NCBI GenBank assembly: GCA_947258375.1
Contig: CAMYIJ010000001.1
Coordinates: 50,533 to 114,532 of the forward strand
DNA from: an uncultured Acidimicrobiaceae bacterium
GTDB lineage: Bacteria; Actinomycetota; Acidimicrobiia; Spongiisociales; UBA5794
DNA: 64,000 nt
Direction of reading: 5' to 3'
The notes under the pieces were generated by a model. That model searched no databases. It was not told the origin of the DNA and saw nothing but the letters and a program-made list of their open reading frames with translations. Positions 49,005-57,091 of the stretch are shown here, piece by piece. Each line of letters begins with the position of its first letter. Position 1 is the stretch's first letter. Made by a program: the position numbers and the translations under genes.

Positions 49005-50069
49005 CTACCGCTGGAAAGGAGCGATCGCGGCTGCGGCTCGGGTGGCGTCCTCGATCTCGTTGTACACGTGGGTGGAGAACCGGATCGAGTCGGAGCGGAC
49101 ACCACACTTGATATCGGCTGCGGCCAGAGCGCCTGCTGCCGCTTCCGTATCAGCGACGGGAACACACACGAGCGAGGCCCCTTCCCAGGGGACGCCGGCG
49201 AGAATGGCCAGCTCTGCGGCCACCTGCAGCGAGTCGGCGAGGCTGCCGGCGGCCGACCACTCGTTGAGCAGGCGGAGGCTCTCGACCGCACCTACCCAGG
49301 CCAGCCAGGCGGGCGATACATCGAAGCGGGCGGCCGTGGCGGGCAATGTCAGTGGCCCGCCGTACATCCGGCCGTACGGCTCATCAGCGGCCCGCCAGTT
49401 GGCGTTCCACGGTGGCAGGGCCTCGAGATCACCGTTGACGACGAGGAAAGCGACGCCGCGGGGACAGAGCAGGTGCTTGTAGGCGGCACAGGCGACATAG
49501 TCGATACGGTCCATAAGGTGATGGAGGCGGACGAACGGGAACCCGTGGGTTGCGTCGACGAGGACCTTCGCCCCAACCGCTTCGGCCCTGTCGAGGATCA
49601 GCTCCACGTCGGCGACCTTGCCGGTCTGGGCCTGGACCAGGCTCACCGCAACCAGCGTTGTCGATGAGCGGATTTCCCCGGCTACCTGATCAAACGGCAC
49701 CTGGCGAACGGCAACGCCACGCTGCTCGGCAACCAGCATCGGAAAGGTGACTGAAGTGAACTCGTCGTTCGGGATCACCACCTCGGCGCCCGGTGCCAGG
49801 CCGGCGGCGACGGTGCCGACGCCAACTGAGGCCGCCGGGATCAGCGCCACGTTCTCGGCGGCCGCCCCGATCAGCTCGGCAAAGGCAACCCGCGCTTGAT
49901 CCGCCGGCTGGTCGAAATCGGTGATCCAGTACGCGGTGCCGTCTCGCCACATCGAGTGGGCCCGGTCGAGAGCCTCCAGCGTCGGTATGGGCGGCAGCCC
50001 GTAGGTGGCGGTGTCGAGATAGGCCAGACCCGGCCTAGGTGAGAACATCCCGTCAAAGTCGTGCGCCAT
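49005..50069 (-). CDS. Class V aminotransferase (cysteine-desulfurase-like fold)
   Basis: A 354-residue PLP enzyme. LAYLDTATYGLPPIPTLEAL at the N-terminus, LVDATHGFPF (Asp to the PLP ring nitrogen) near 190, and CAAYKHLLCPRGVAFLVV (Schiff-base Lys) near 212 are clear. The C-terminal GVRSDSIRFSTHVYNEIED matches the Arg-containing end of the family. Without the usual SufS/IscS active-site Cys loop, a desulfurase role is doubtful; lyase or transaminase activity is equally possible. Confidence 0.8.
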   Translation of the reverse strand: MAHDFDGMFSPRPGLAYLDTATYGLPPIPTLEALDRAHSMWRDGTAYWITDFDQPADQARVAFAELIGAAAENVALIPAASVGVGTVAAGLAPGAEVVIPNDEFTSVTFPMLVAEQRGVAVRQVPFDQVAGEIRSSTTLVAVSLVQAQTGKVADVELILDRAEAVGAKVLVDATHGFPFVRLHHLMDRIDYVACAAYKHLLCPRGVAFLVVNGDLEALPPWNANWRAADEPYGRMYGGPLTLPATAARFDVSPAWLAWVGAVESLRLLNEWSAAGSLADSLQVAAELAILAGVPWEGASLVCVPVADTEAAAGALAAADIKCGVRSDSIRFSTHVYNEIEDATRAAAAIAPFQR

Positions 50070-50108
50070 GGCCTGAATCTATCGGAACGGTCGGCCTAGA
50101 ACAGACCA

Positions 50109-50897
50109 CTAGGGCGCGCGGACTCCCAGGGCGGTCACCAGAACCAGTGTCAGGCCAAGCACGATCTGCTGCGAGCCGATGGCAACGGCCTTCTGCGGGG
50201 GCCGGCGCACCGCGATCAACTCGAAGGCGGCCAGGCCGGCGAACGCAACCACCGCGAGCCCGGGCACGATCCCGCCCACCCATCCCCCAACGACCATCGC
50301 GACGGCTATCACCTGGGCCACGTCGCTGTGCCACAGCTGGTGGTCCTGGTCCTTGAATCGCAGCAGCTGCACGCGTACGAAGAGGACCGCGGCCAGCGAC
50401 CGGGCGGCGATCACGAGCCAGAGCCCTGCGCCGACTCCATTAGTGGTTCCGCCGGCAAGTGCGACGGCGGCTGCAACCGAACCGATGCCGATGGTGCCGG
50501 CGAGCTCCGGAATGAGGCGGCGACTCTTGCTGCGCATGTCGTGCCATAGCTCGATCAGGATCAGGGGCGCGGCGATGGCCAGTGGCCACCAGAAGCTGTG
50601 GTGGGCCGTCACTACCGCTACTGCTGCGAGCAAGACGAGCAGGATCAGATCGATCGTGAGCACCCGCTTCGCCATCTCCGAGCGATTGAGCCGGCGGCCC
50701 CGCCATCGGTCGACGAGGACGATCTTGAGGGGAGTACGGGCAATGAAGGCGACCAGGGCCGCTCCGGCCAGGGCCGCTCCGGCACCGGACCACGCGACCA
50801 GCAAGCCGAGAATGGCCGGCTCCAGAGTGAGGCTCCAGCCCCCGTGTTCACCGGGGATCGCGACCGACCTGAATCCTGCGTGCGGTTCAATCGTCAC
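50109..50897 (-). CDS. YwiC-like integral membrane protein
   Basis: About 262 residues (GTG 50897 with AGGCGG upstream; GTG 50915 also possible). The N-terminal PGEHGGWSLTLEPAILGLLV is the YwiC-family signature, followed by about eight membrane helices. Charged loop ARTPLKIVLVDRWRGRR near 60 is also typical. Function unknown; it has been linked to UbiA-like folds. It is in tandem with the VOC gene upstream. Confidence 0.75.
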   Translation of the reverse strand: MTIEPHAGFRSVAIPGEHGGWSLTLEPAILGLLVAWSGAGAALAGAALVAFIARTPLKIVLVDRWRGRRLNRSEMAKRVLTIDLILLVLLAAVAVVTAHHSFWWPLAIAAPLILIELWHDMRSKSRRLIPELAGTIGIGSVAAAVALAGGTTNGVGAGLWLVIAARSLAAVLFVRVQLLRFKDQDHQLWHSDVAQVIAVAMVVGGWVGGIVPGLAVVAFAGLAAFELIAVRRPPQKAVAIGSQQIVLGLTLVLVTALGVRAP

Positions 50898-50921
50898 GGA
50901 CCCGCCTTGATGCACCGCGTG

Positions 50922-51266
50922 TCATATGGCGGTCGGGTGGCGTGGTTCGTACAGGCGCACTTCGACCCCACCGGGCAAGATCATCATGACTGAGATTCCG
51001 AAGCCGACGTCTGTCGGTTCACCTTCGATCTCGATGCCGCGCTCTGTCAGGTCGGCCACCGTTGCCGAGATGTCGTCGCACATGAGCGATAGCTCGTGGC
51101 TGGTGGTCTCACCGGGGTGGACACCCAATTCGGCGGGTGGTAGGCCGAAGATCAGCCAGCCTCCTCCGGAATCGACGTGGTTCCAGCCGAGGACATCCCG
51201 CAGCACTGCGCGCAGCGCTTCGGCTTCCGGGGTATACAGCAGCACGTGTGCGCCGGTGATTGCCAT
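50922..51266 (-). CDS. VOC-superfamily (glyoxalase/bleomycin-resistance-like) protein
   Basis: 114 residues from ATG 51266, chosen for GGGAGG just upstream. VOC pattern: TGAHVLLYTPEAEALRAVLR at the start, ELGVHPGETTSHELSLMCDD in the middle and GGVEVRLYEPRHP at the end; His and Glu of the metal site are partly present. Substrate unknown. Confidence 0.75.
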   Translation of the reverse strand: MAITGAHVLLYTPEAEALRAVLRDVLGWNHVDSGGGWLIFGLPPAELGVHPGETTSHELSLMCDDISATVADLTERGIEIEGEPTDVGFGISVMMILPGGVEVRLYEPRHPTAI

Positions 51267-51513
51267 CGATCCTCCCATGTGGCCTCAACGCCGGATGCTA
51301 AGTCAGTCTCAGTGCCGGCGCGGCCGATCGTGGCCATGAGTCGGAGGATGGGCGATCCGGTCGATGCCTCGGATCTCTGGACATGTTCGGGCTGGAGCAC
51401 CGCGGGCCATGAGCGGGTTTACCGATTCCCGGCGGCGGCTCTTGCCGAGCTCGGCGATGAGGTCCTGACGTGGCAGTGCATGGCGGTGGAGGTGGGGTGT
51501 CAGCCGATGTGAC

Positions 51514-51541
51514 CCGGGCCGGCGGCCCGATGCCGGCCCGG
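51514..51541 (-). terminator. 10-bp GC hairpin after small YGxT gene C
   Basis: CCGGGCCGGC pairs with GCCGGCCCGG around an 8-base loop, 15 bp past the stop of the small gene. No T-run. The rest of 51267-51556 holds only a weak 58-codon plus-strand ORF (51336-51512) that I do not call. Confidence 0.55.
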
Positions 51542-51556
51542 TTCGAGTTGGGTGTG

Positions 51557-51739
51557 CTATCCGCGGGCGGCGAGAACTTTGTGGCTGGTCGAGCCGTAGT
51601 TCAGGTTGCGGAGGCGGCGGGCGACTTCCTCCGGGTCGGCGTCCTCGAGCGTGTTCTCGTTGCCGAGGCTGCGGATTCGGCTGGCGGCGACGTTCTCGTT
51701 GCGCATCTGGTCCTGGCGGTCTTTGCGGAAGATGGTCAT
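51557..51739 (-). CDS. Small YGxT-motif protein, paralogue C
   Basis: A 60-residue protein from ATG 51739 with AAGGAA upstream. A charged N-terminus (MTIFRKDRQDQMRNENV) leads into the core RIRSLGNENTLEDADPEEV, then ARRLRNLNYGSTSHKV. Closest to paralogue A in the DADPxEVxxRLRN stretch and to B in YGSTS. It stands alone between a VOC gene and a DUF7793-like gene. The shared bipartite element is 85 bp upstream and a hairpin follows the stop. Function unknown. Confidence 0.75.
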   Translation of the reverse strand: MTIFRKDRQDQMRNENVAASRIRSLGNENTLEDADPEEVARRLRNLNYGSTSHKVLAARG

Positions 51740-51800
51740 TGTGATTTCCTTCGTTCTAGCTCGTATGTGTCTATATCGGGATAGTTGGCTAGCGAGCACA

Positions 51801-51835
51801 GAATGAAAACGAGTGGTGCCAAAGGGACTAGTCAC
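51801..51835 (-). promoter_or_regulatory. Shared bipartite element, copy C
   Basis: On the minus strand: GTGACTAGTCCC (51835-51824), exactly 20 bases, then TTCTGTGCT. Over the palindrome it is identical to copy B, and over the second box it matches copies A and D at TTCTG. The TTT after the palindrome is also shared with copy B. Confidence 0.6.
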
Positions 51836-51863
51836 CTGTAAGGACCGGGGAGCCGATTGGGGA

Positions 51864-52250
51864 TCACGCCTCGAGGCGGTGCTGCTCCGCCCATTCGCGA
51901 GCCTTGGTTTCATCAGTGAATACGCCAATCGGACGTTCCGGGTTTGACAGCTTGATGAAGGCCTTGGCCATGATTCGACTCGACGAGCTGGCGACTATGA
52001 GCGCCGTGGCGATCTCGTGTGAGGAGTCGGGCGAGCCGGCAAAACCCTGGCGGGCCCCCTTCGAAGCAAATCCGATCGACCTGATATCGACCACGCTTGG
52101 GGTGGGTTGTCCGCCGGTGATCTGGCCGACGAGGGCCACTACGGCGCGCGCATTGTCCTCGGTGATCGTGTCGGCGGTGTCGACGCGATGCCACAAGATG
52201 CCGTCTTCGAGCCACATCTCGCCGATCGGTGTCTCGTACCGCTTTGTCAC
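51864..52250 (-). CDS. STAS-like / DUF7793-type small protein
   Basis: A 128-residue soluble protein: MTKRYETPIGEMWLEDGILW, DARAVVAL-type helix, VVDIRSIGFASKGARQGFAG and a C-terminal PIGVFTDETKAREWAEQHRL. The strand-helix order and the final FTDExxAxxWL motif resemble the SpoIIAA/STAS-like DUF7793 family. No phosphorylatable Ser of classic anti-anti-sigma factors can be assigned with confidence. Role unknown. Confidence 0.6.
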   Translation of the reverse strand: MTKRYETPIGEMWLEDGILWHRVDTADTITEDNARAVVALVGQITGGQPTPSVVDIRSIGFASKGARQGFAGSPDSSHEIATALIVASSSSRIMAKAFIKLSNPERPIGVFTDETKAREWAEQHRLEA

Positions 52251-52411
52251 GTGCTCAACTCCCGGTCAGCTTCACCTTCTGGCTGCAGAGTAGCCCCATG
52301 TGGCGAACTCCCATGAACCACCGGGAGCGACCCAGATTGAGCCAACAGGCTTGAGTCCTCTACGGAAGCTGCCGAAGAATTCATGCTGATTTCCCGAGAA
52401 GGAGTGGTGCT

Positions 52412-53626
52412 GTGCCACGCAGGGGCGCCAAGGCTCCAAGTTCTGATAGTGCACTGACCGGAGGTTCGGTCACGGTCATCTCCGGCACGATCAGGACACC
52501 GGACGACGCAGACGCGTTGAGCGTCAAACTGAGCATCTGGGACACGGAGATCACCATGCGGGCTGATGGGGTCGAACTGGGAAACTGGGCGGCATCAGAG
52601 ATCAGCATTCGAGCAATCGACTCGACTTCATTCGAGTTCGTTGCAGAGGGTGATCAACTGATATTCACGCCTGAGGACTCCACCGCCTTCGCCGCCACCT
52701 CCTTTGTCAAGGGTCGGGTACCCGGTGGGGGCCGCAAGAGCCGCCGCAGGGGCAATAAGAAGGCGGAGCAGGCCCGCGCCGCGGTGGTCGTTCCGGACCC
52801 GCACCTTGAGGCGGAGACTCGTCGCGGCAAGCGGCAGTCCGCCGAGAAGCCGCGCCCGCCGAAACCGTCGCGGCGGGAGCGCAAAGCCGCGGAGAGGGAG
52901 AGTGCCGAGAGCGCAGTCGCCGAGGCTCGGTCCAACGTCGTGGTAGCGCCCTCGACGCCTCGAGAAGCAACGGTTCGTCAGGAGGCGGTCCCCACGCCGA
53001 TTGGCCGCATCAAGTCCGGTGCCACCGCCGATCACGACAGTTCAGCCGAGGAGAAGCGCGGCATCCGAATCCCGGCGTTCAACGATCCCGTGCCTGAGCC
53101 GACCGCGCTGTTCGAGCCTGAACCGGTCCAGCCCTCGCGGGTCGAGCCGGAACCGGTCCAGGAGCCGGCCGTTCGAGCGGAGCCCGCGCCGGCCGGCTTG
53201 CCGCCGCGGGTCGAGCCGGAGCCGGCCGCTCTGCTGGAGTCGGAGTTCGGCGACCCACCTCAGCGGGCGGGAGCCTATCCCGCCGAGCTGCTCGAACCCG
53301 AGCCGGAGCGGGCAGCTCGCCGGAGGAAGTCGCTTCTGAGACGCTCGACCCGGGAGGACCTGCCGGCGGAAGGCCCCTCGGTCGCGTCGTCGCCCGAGGC
53401 ACCAGTGGGGGATGAACCCGAAGAGGAGGGACCCGCTCAGCCGAATCGCCTGTGGATCAGGACGCTTGACCTGGCCCGGAGGTACGACTTCCTTGGACTC
53501 GATCGAGTGCCGGTCAACGAGAGCCTACGCGGGCAGGATCATCAGCACACCTGGGATCACCGGGTTGCGCCAACCTCGGGACCCGGCAGGTACATCTGCA
53601 CTCTCTGCGGCGAGATCAGGCGTTGA
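52412..53626 (+). CDS. Protein with PH-like N-domain, long disordered region and zinc-like C-terminus
   Basis: A 404-residue protein from GTG 52412. Residues about 15-105 form a beta-rich domain (VTVISGTIRTPDDADALSVK, then FEFVAEGDQLIFTPEDSTAF). Residues 106-345 are low complexity: first Lys/Arg/Ala-rich, then Pro/Glu-rich with repeated RVEPEP and EPEPV motifs. The last 60 residues are again conserved-looking: RTLDLARRYDFLGLDRVPVN, HQHTWDHR and YICTLCGEIRR, where His and CxxC could bind zinc. I recognise only the layout. It overlaps the convergent next gene by 11 bp. Confidence 0.7.
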   Translation: MPRRGAKAPSSDSALTGGSVTVISGTIRTPDDADALSVKLSIWDTEITMRADGVELGNWAASEISIRAIDSTSFEFVAEGDQLIFTPEDSTAFAATSFVKGRVPGGGRKSRRRGNKKAEQARAAVVVPDPHLEAETRRGKRQSAEKPRPPKPSRRERKAAERESAESAVAEARSNVVVAPSTPREATVRQEAVPTPIGRIKSGATADHDSSAEEKRGIRIPAFNDPVPEPTALFEPEPVQPSRVEPEPVQEPAVRAEPAPAGLPPRVEPEPAALLESEFGDPPQRAGAYPAELLEPEPERAARRRKSLLRRSTREDLPAEGPSVASSPEAPVGDEPEEEGPAQPNRLWIRTLDLARRYDFLGLDRVPVNESLRGQDHQHTWDHRVAPTSGPGRYICTLCGEIRR

Positions 53627-53969
53627 GGCTGATTTCGATCATTGGCGAGGTGGCGACGAGGCGTTCGAGCTCGGCCTGGGTTTGGTACCAGCCGACGTCC
53701 GGATGGGTGAACACCCGGTAGCGGAAGTCCCGGTCGGAGATCGGAATTGCCGTTCCGGCCACGTCTCCGGCGGCAGTGTGCACAACCACCTGTGGATCGG
53801 CGAGGACGTTGGCGTACCAGTCGCGCTTACCGGGAGTGCCCGTGACGATGAAGCGGCCTTCCACGTGGAACCACCAGATCTCGATCCGGGCCGCCGACCC
53901 GCTGTGGCGGCCGATCGTGGTCAGCTCGATCGTGCGGATCGCGGCCAGCTCCCCAACGGTCACGCCCAT
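53616..53969 (-). CDS. DDN-type F420/flavin-binding nitroreductase-family protein
   Basis: A 117-residue single split-barrel protein: ELTTIGRHSGSAARIEIWWF (the TxGRxSG motif), FIVTGTPGKRDWYANVLADP and VVVHTAAGDVAG are the pattern of the deazaflavin-dependent nitroreductase family typical of actinobacteria. It probably binds F420 or a flavin; substrate unknown. Confidence 0.82.
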   Translation of the reverse strand: MGVTVGELAAIRTIELTTIGRHSGSAARIEIWWFHVEGRFIVTGTPGKRDWYANVLADPQVVVHTAAGDVAGTAIPISDRDFRYRVFTHPDVGWYQTQAELERLVATSPMIEISLNA

Positions 53970-54009
53970 CAGCGGTCGCTCGAGCAGTTGGAATCGGCAC
54001 GGGATCGCA

Positions 54010-54657
54010 TCAACGCACCACTTCGTCGAGATCTGCCATGAGTACCGGGGCGCCTTCCATGGTTGCCGGGCGGAACCCGAGGCCCTCGAAGTAGCGGACG
54101 TGGTCGACGCTGCCGGGGCGGGCCCAGATCCGGCGCCGGCTGCTGTGGGCGAAGATCTCGGAGCGGTCCGAGTAGAGGTATTCAGAGACCTTGAAGTCGC
54201 GGTATTGCGGCACCACCCAGTCCAGCTCCACCTCGACGGAGTTGTCGGCGCATGTTCGGCCTATGAAGACCCCTGCCGGCACCATGTCGCGCAGAATGAA
54301 GGCTCGTAGCTGATCGTCACGCGCATCGAACTCGAAACCGGGCTGGAACGCCTCGATGTCGTAACGGTGGAACTCCAGAAATCGAGCCAGGTACTGCGAG
54401 TTCCTGTGGAGCTCGAGGCTGCTGAAGAACTCCGTCGTCCTGGAGAGCAGCTGACGGAGGAAGAACAGGTGCACCCCGATGATCACGACGTTGACGACCG
54501 CGATCGGGTAGGCCTCGATGAGGATGCTGTAGACGAGAAACGTCACCGACCCGGCCAGGCCGATGAGTCGCAGATGGAGGATCGATGTTCGCGTCATCGA
54601 CACGATGATGAAGAGCGAGCCGAGATAGCCCACGAGCTCGACGGGGGAGAATTCCAT
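54010..54657 (-). CDS. YgjV-type membrane protein with GNAT-like C-terminal domain
   Basis: A 215-residue protein. Residues 5-75 hold three helices of the YgjV/inner-membrane family (VELVGYLGSLFIIVSMTRTS; YPIAVVNVVIIGVHLFFLRQ). Residues about 90-215 are soluble and resemble an acetyltransferase-like fold (FILRDMVPAGVFIGRTC; VELDWVVPQYRDFKVSEYLY; YFEGLGFRPATMEG). The FEGLGF pattern is GNAT-like, but a full acetyl-CoA motif is not evident. Confidence 0.65.
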   Translation of the reverse strand: MEFSPVELVGYLGSLFIIVSMTRTSILHLRLIGLAGSVTFLVYSILIEAYPIAVVNVVIIGVHLFFLRQLLSRTTEFFSSLELHRNSQYLARFLEFHRYDIEAFQPGFEFDARDDQLRAFILRDMVPAGVFIGRTCADNSVEVELDWVVPQYRDFKVSEYLYSDRSEIFAHSSRRRIWARPGSVDHVRYFEGLGFRPATMEGAPVLMADLDEVVR

Positions 54658-54835
54658 GGTGGTGATGGTACGGCCCTGGGGAGTGTCTGTGGCGGCGCGA
54701 CATCCCGCTCAAGAACGCCTGCAGCCGTGACGATTCCTTTGATACCGGTCATTTCGAGGAGAGAACATCAATCGAGTAGCGCACTCAAGGGGGTCGCCGG
54801 CGCTCGCCGAGGAGCGAGAACTTGACCGCAAGATC

Positions 54836-56023
54836 GTGTTCATGGCCACATGGATGGCCTCTGCTTTTGCGGCGGCCTTGGTACTGATAGGCCTCGTCGT
54901 GGGTGACGACGCAGTACTCACCCGATCCATCGGCCCGGCGGCTATTGCGCTCGTCGGGTGGGCCATGATCGAACTGAAGAGACCGAATGTCGCGATCCAC
55001 CTGATGGTGGGTATGGCTGCGGTGATATTCATGGTGGCCGCGAACAACCCGAATCAAACGCACGACGCGCTGTTCGGTTTCTTGGCAATGGGAATTGGCG
55101 GCGCCGTTTTCATTCGACGCCGCGCAGCCGTGTTCGTCGGCATCTCCACCGTTGGCATAGCAGTGATCGGCTACTGGCACGGACTGACGCTTGACTCGGG
55201 GACCCAGCTTCAGACCGCGTTCGGGTCTGCAGCCACCTACGTTTTCATGTCCTGGGTGATCCTCTGGATGAAGGGTCGATGGCTCGACACCCAGCGTGAG
55301 CTCGAGGAACTGATCCGGTCGAAGGACGAGTTGGTAGCATCGATCTCTCACGAGCTACGAACCCCGATGACGACAGTGGTCGGTTTGGCACGTGAGCTCG
55401 ATGAGCGGTTCGCCGACTTCGGAAAGAGCGAAGTCGAAGAGTTCATCAAGCTCATCGTGGATGAGAGCGGCGACGTCGCCAACATACTCGAGGATCTGCT
55501 GGTTGCCGCCCGCGCTGACATCGGAACCCTGTCCTTCGATCTCCACACTGTGGAGCTGGTTGCCGAGATCGGTTCCGCTCTGTCGGCTGTACCGGAAATG
55601 ACGATTGATATGCCCGATGCGGCGGGTCCGATTGAGGTTCTGGCCGACGCCGGCCGGGTCCGCCAGATCCTGCGCAATCTCATGGTCAACGCGGCCCGGT
55701 ACGGCGGGCCGAATAGGCGGATCACACTCGAGCGGAAGGGCGAGATGGCCTCGATCGCCGTTTGCGACGACGGCGATCCCATTCCACGAGAGGAACGCGA
55801 TCGTATCTTCGAGGCGTATCGAAGACGCGCCATCGCCTCGGCGGTCCCCGGTTCGGTCGGCCTCGGCCTCACCGTGTCACGCGAGCTTGCCAGGCTGATG
55901 GGCGGAGATCTGATCTACACCCACGACGGGGATGAGGGATCATTCACCCTCACGCTGCCTCTGGTCCCGCCTCGCCTCGATCGTTCGGAAAGCGAAGTCG
56001 AGGTGACCCCGCTGGCTATGTGA
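54836..56023 (+). CDS. Membrane sensor histidine kinase (orphan)
   Basis: A 395-residue kinase; GTG 54836 or ATG 54842 are the only starts after an in-frame stop, and neither has a good SD. Five or six N-terminal helices (residues 5-150) are followed by the dimerisation domain with phospho-His in ELVASISHELRTPMTTVVGL and the ATPase domain: LRNLMVNAARYGG (N box), ICDDGDP-type G1 box written as VCDDGDPIPRE, and SVGLGLTVSRELARLMGGDL. No response regulator lies in the window. It is convergent with the DUF302 gene. Confidence 0.88.
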   Translation: MFMATWMASAFAAALVLIGLVVGDDAVLTRSIGPAAIALVGWAMIELKRPNVAIHLMVGMAAVIFMVAANNPNQTHDALFGFLAMGIGGAVFIRRRAAVFVGISTVGIAVIGYWHGLTLDSGTQLQTAFGSAATYVFMSWVILWMKGRWLDTQRELEELIRSKDELVASISHELRTPMTTVVGLARELDERFADFGKSEVEEFIKLIVDESGDVANILEDLLVAARADIGTLSFDLHTVELVAEIGSALSAVPEMTIDMPDAAGPIEVLADAGRVRQILRNLMVNAARYGGPNRRITLERKGEMASIAVCDDGDPIPREERDRIFEAYRRRAIASAVPGSVGLGLTVSRELARLMGGDLIYTHDGDEGSFTLTLPLVPPRLDRSESEVEVTPLAM

Positions 56024-56411
56024 CGGCCAGCGCCGCCTTCACTTTCTCGAGCCGGCCTCGCACCTCGGTCGCCAGCTCCTCGATCCCCGGCAGGTCAACG
56101 AGGGTCAGCACGGCGTAAGGATCCATGAAGTCGACGGCCACTCCGGTGTCGACCTGGCGCACCACGACGTTGCAGGGGAGCAGGGCTCCGATCTTCGGAT
56201 CGGCCGATATCGCCTGATGGGCGAGCGGCGGATTGCAGGCCCCGAGGATCCTGTACGGTGCGACGTCCTCGTCGAGCTTGGCCTTCATGGTGGCGGATAC
56301 GTCGATTTCGGTGAGAACACCGAATCCCTCGTTCCCGAGCGCGGCGATCACGCGCTCCCGGACTTCCTCGAGGTCGCCGTCGACGGTGAGGCCGAATGTG
56401 TACTGGCTCAT
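56016..56411 (-). CDS. DUF302 domain protein
   Basis: 131 residues from ATG 56411. MSQYTFGLTVDGDLEEVRER, then VLTEIDVSATMKAKL and APYRILGACNPPLAHQAI: the ILGACNP motif with its Cys is diagnostic of DUF302. PCNVVVRQVDTGVAVDFMDP completes the domain. DUF302 proteins accompany DsrE/SQR-type sulfur genes in many bacteria, and this one ends the sulfur cluster. Confidence 0.87.
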   Translation of the reverse strand: MSQYTFGLTVDGDLEEVRERVIAALGNEGFGVLTEIDVSATMKAKLDEDVAPYRILGACNPPLAHQAISADPKIGALLPCNVVVRQVDTGVAVDFMDPYAVLTLVDLPGIEELATEVRGRLEKVKAALAVT

Positions 56412-56463
56412 ATCTTGTCCTTCTGGTCCTTGTCCTGCCCGGAGATGGTTCTTTGCGTAATAG

Positions 56464-56496
56464 CGAGAGGCGAGACCACCGCGGCCTCGCCTCTCG
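56464..56496 (-). terminator. 11-bp hairpin between dsrE-like and DUF302 genes
   Basis: CGAGAGGCGAG pairs with CTCGCCTCTCG around an 11-base loop in the only sizeable gap of the sulfur gene run. It could reduce read-through into DUF302 or end the main transcript. Confidence 0.55.
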
Positions 56497-56527
56497 TCCT
56501 TTGGCCTGTTGGCTATGCGGTCGGTGC

Positions 56528-57064
56528 CTACGTGAAGATTACCTGGGCGCCTTCGGATAGCTCGATGAAGTCGGTTGCCGAGATGATGTCCTGGACACCG
56601 TCGACGAAGTCGTCCAACTCCAGGCCCATCATGTCGGCCGACATCTTGCAGGCCCACAGCTGGCCACCGGCGTCGGCGATCATCTGCACCATCTCAGGCA
56701 CTACCGGAACGTCGAGGTCGGCGATCTGCTTCTTCATCATCTTGGTCGCCATCTTCGTCATGCCGGGAAGGCCCGCCATGCCCTGAGGCATGTGCATCTT
56801 CTTGCCCGGGGGATGCATGGCCGTGTTGCCCATCCACGTGAACTGCAGGTCTTCTTGCAGCTCCTTGGTGATGATGTCCATGCCCCAGAAGGTGAAGAAG
56901 ATGTGGGTCTCGACGCCTTCACCAAGGGCGGCATTGGCCATGATCAAAGATGGGTACACCATGTCGAGGGTTCCCTTGGAGGCGATGAAGCAGATCTTGC
57001 GATCCGTGGCGTCATCGTCTCCGAAGTCCGGGATTACGGCCGGGGCCTCTTTGGCAGTTGTCAT
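56528..57064 (-). CDS. DsrE/DsrF-like sulfur carrier family protein
   Basis: 178 residues. DRKICFIASKGTLDMVYPSL begins the DsrE/DsrF/DrsH-like fold, followed by GVETHIFFTFWGMDIITKEL, a Met/Lys-rich insert (MHMPQGMAGLPGMTKMATKM) and LWACKMSADMMGLELDDFVD, where the Cys is the conserved persulfide-carrying position. It probably passes sulfane sulfur with the DsrC-like protein next door (27-bp gap). Confidence 0.87.
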   Translation of the reverse strand: MTTAKEAPAVIPDFGDDDATDRKICFIASKGTLDMVYPSLIMANAALGEGVETHIFFTFWGMDIITKELQEDLQFTWMGNTAMHPPGKKMHMPQGMAGLPGMTKMATKMMKKQIADLDVPVVPEMVQMIADAGGQLWACKMSADMMGLELDDFVDGVQDIISATDFIELSEGAQVIFT

Positions 57065-57091
57065 TACAGTCCTTTCTGGCCGGGCTCGGCT

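Noticed and set aside
51336..51512. 58-codon plus-strand ORF between two minus-strand genes
   Set aside because: No SD and no recognisable content; it ends at the terminator hairpin of the neighbouring gene.
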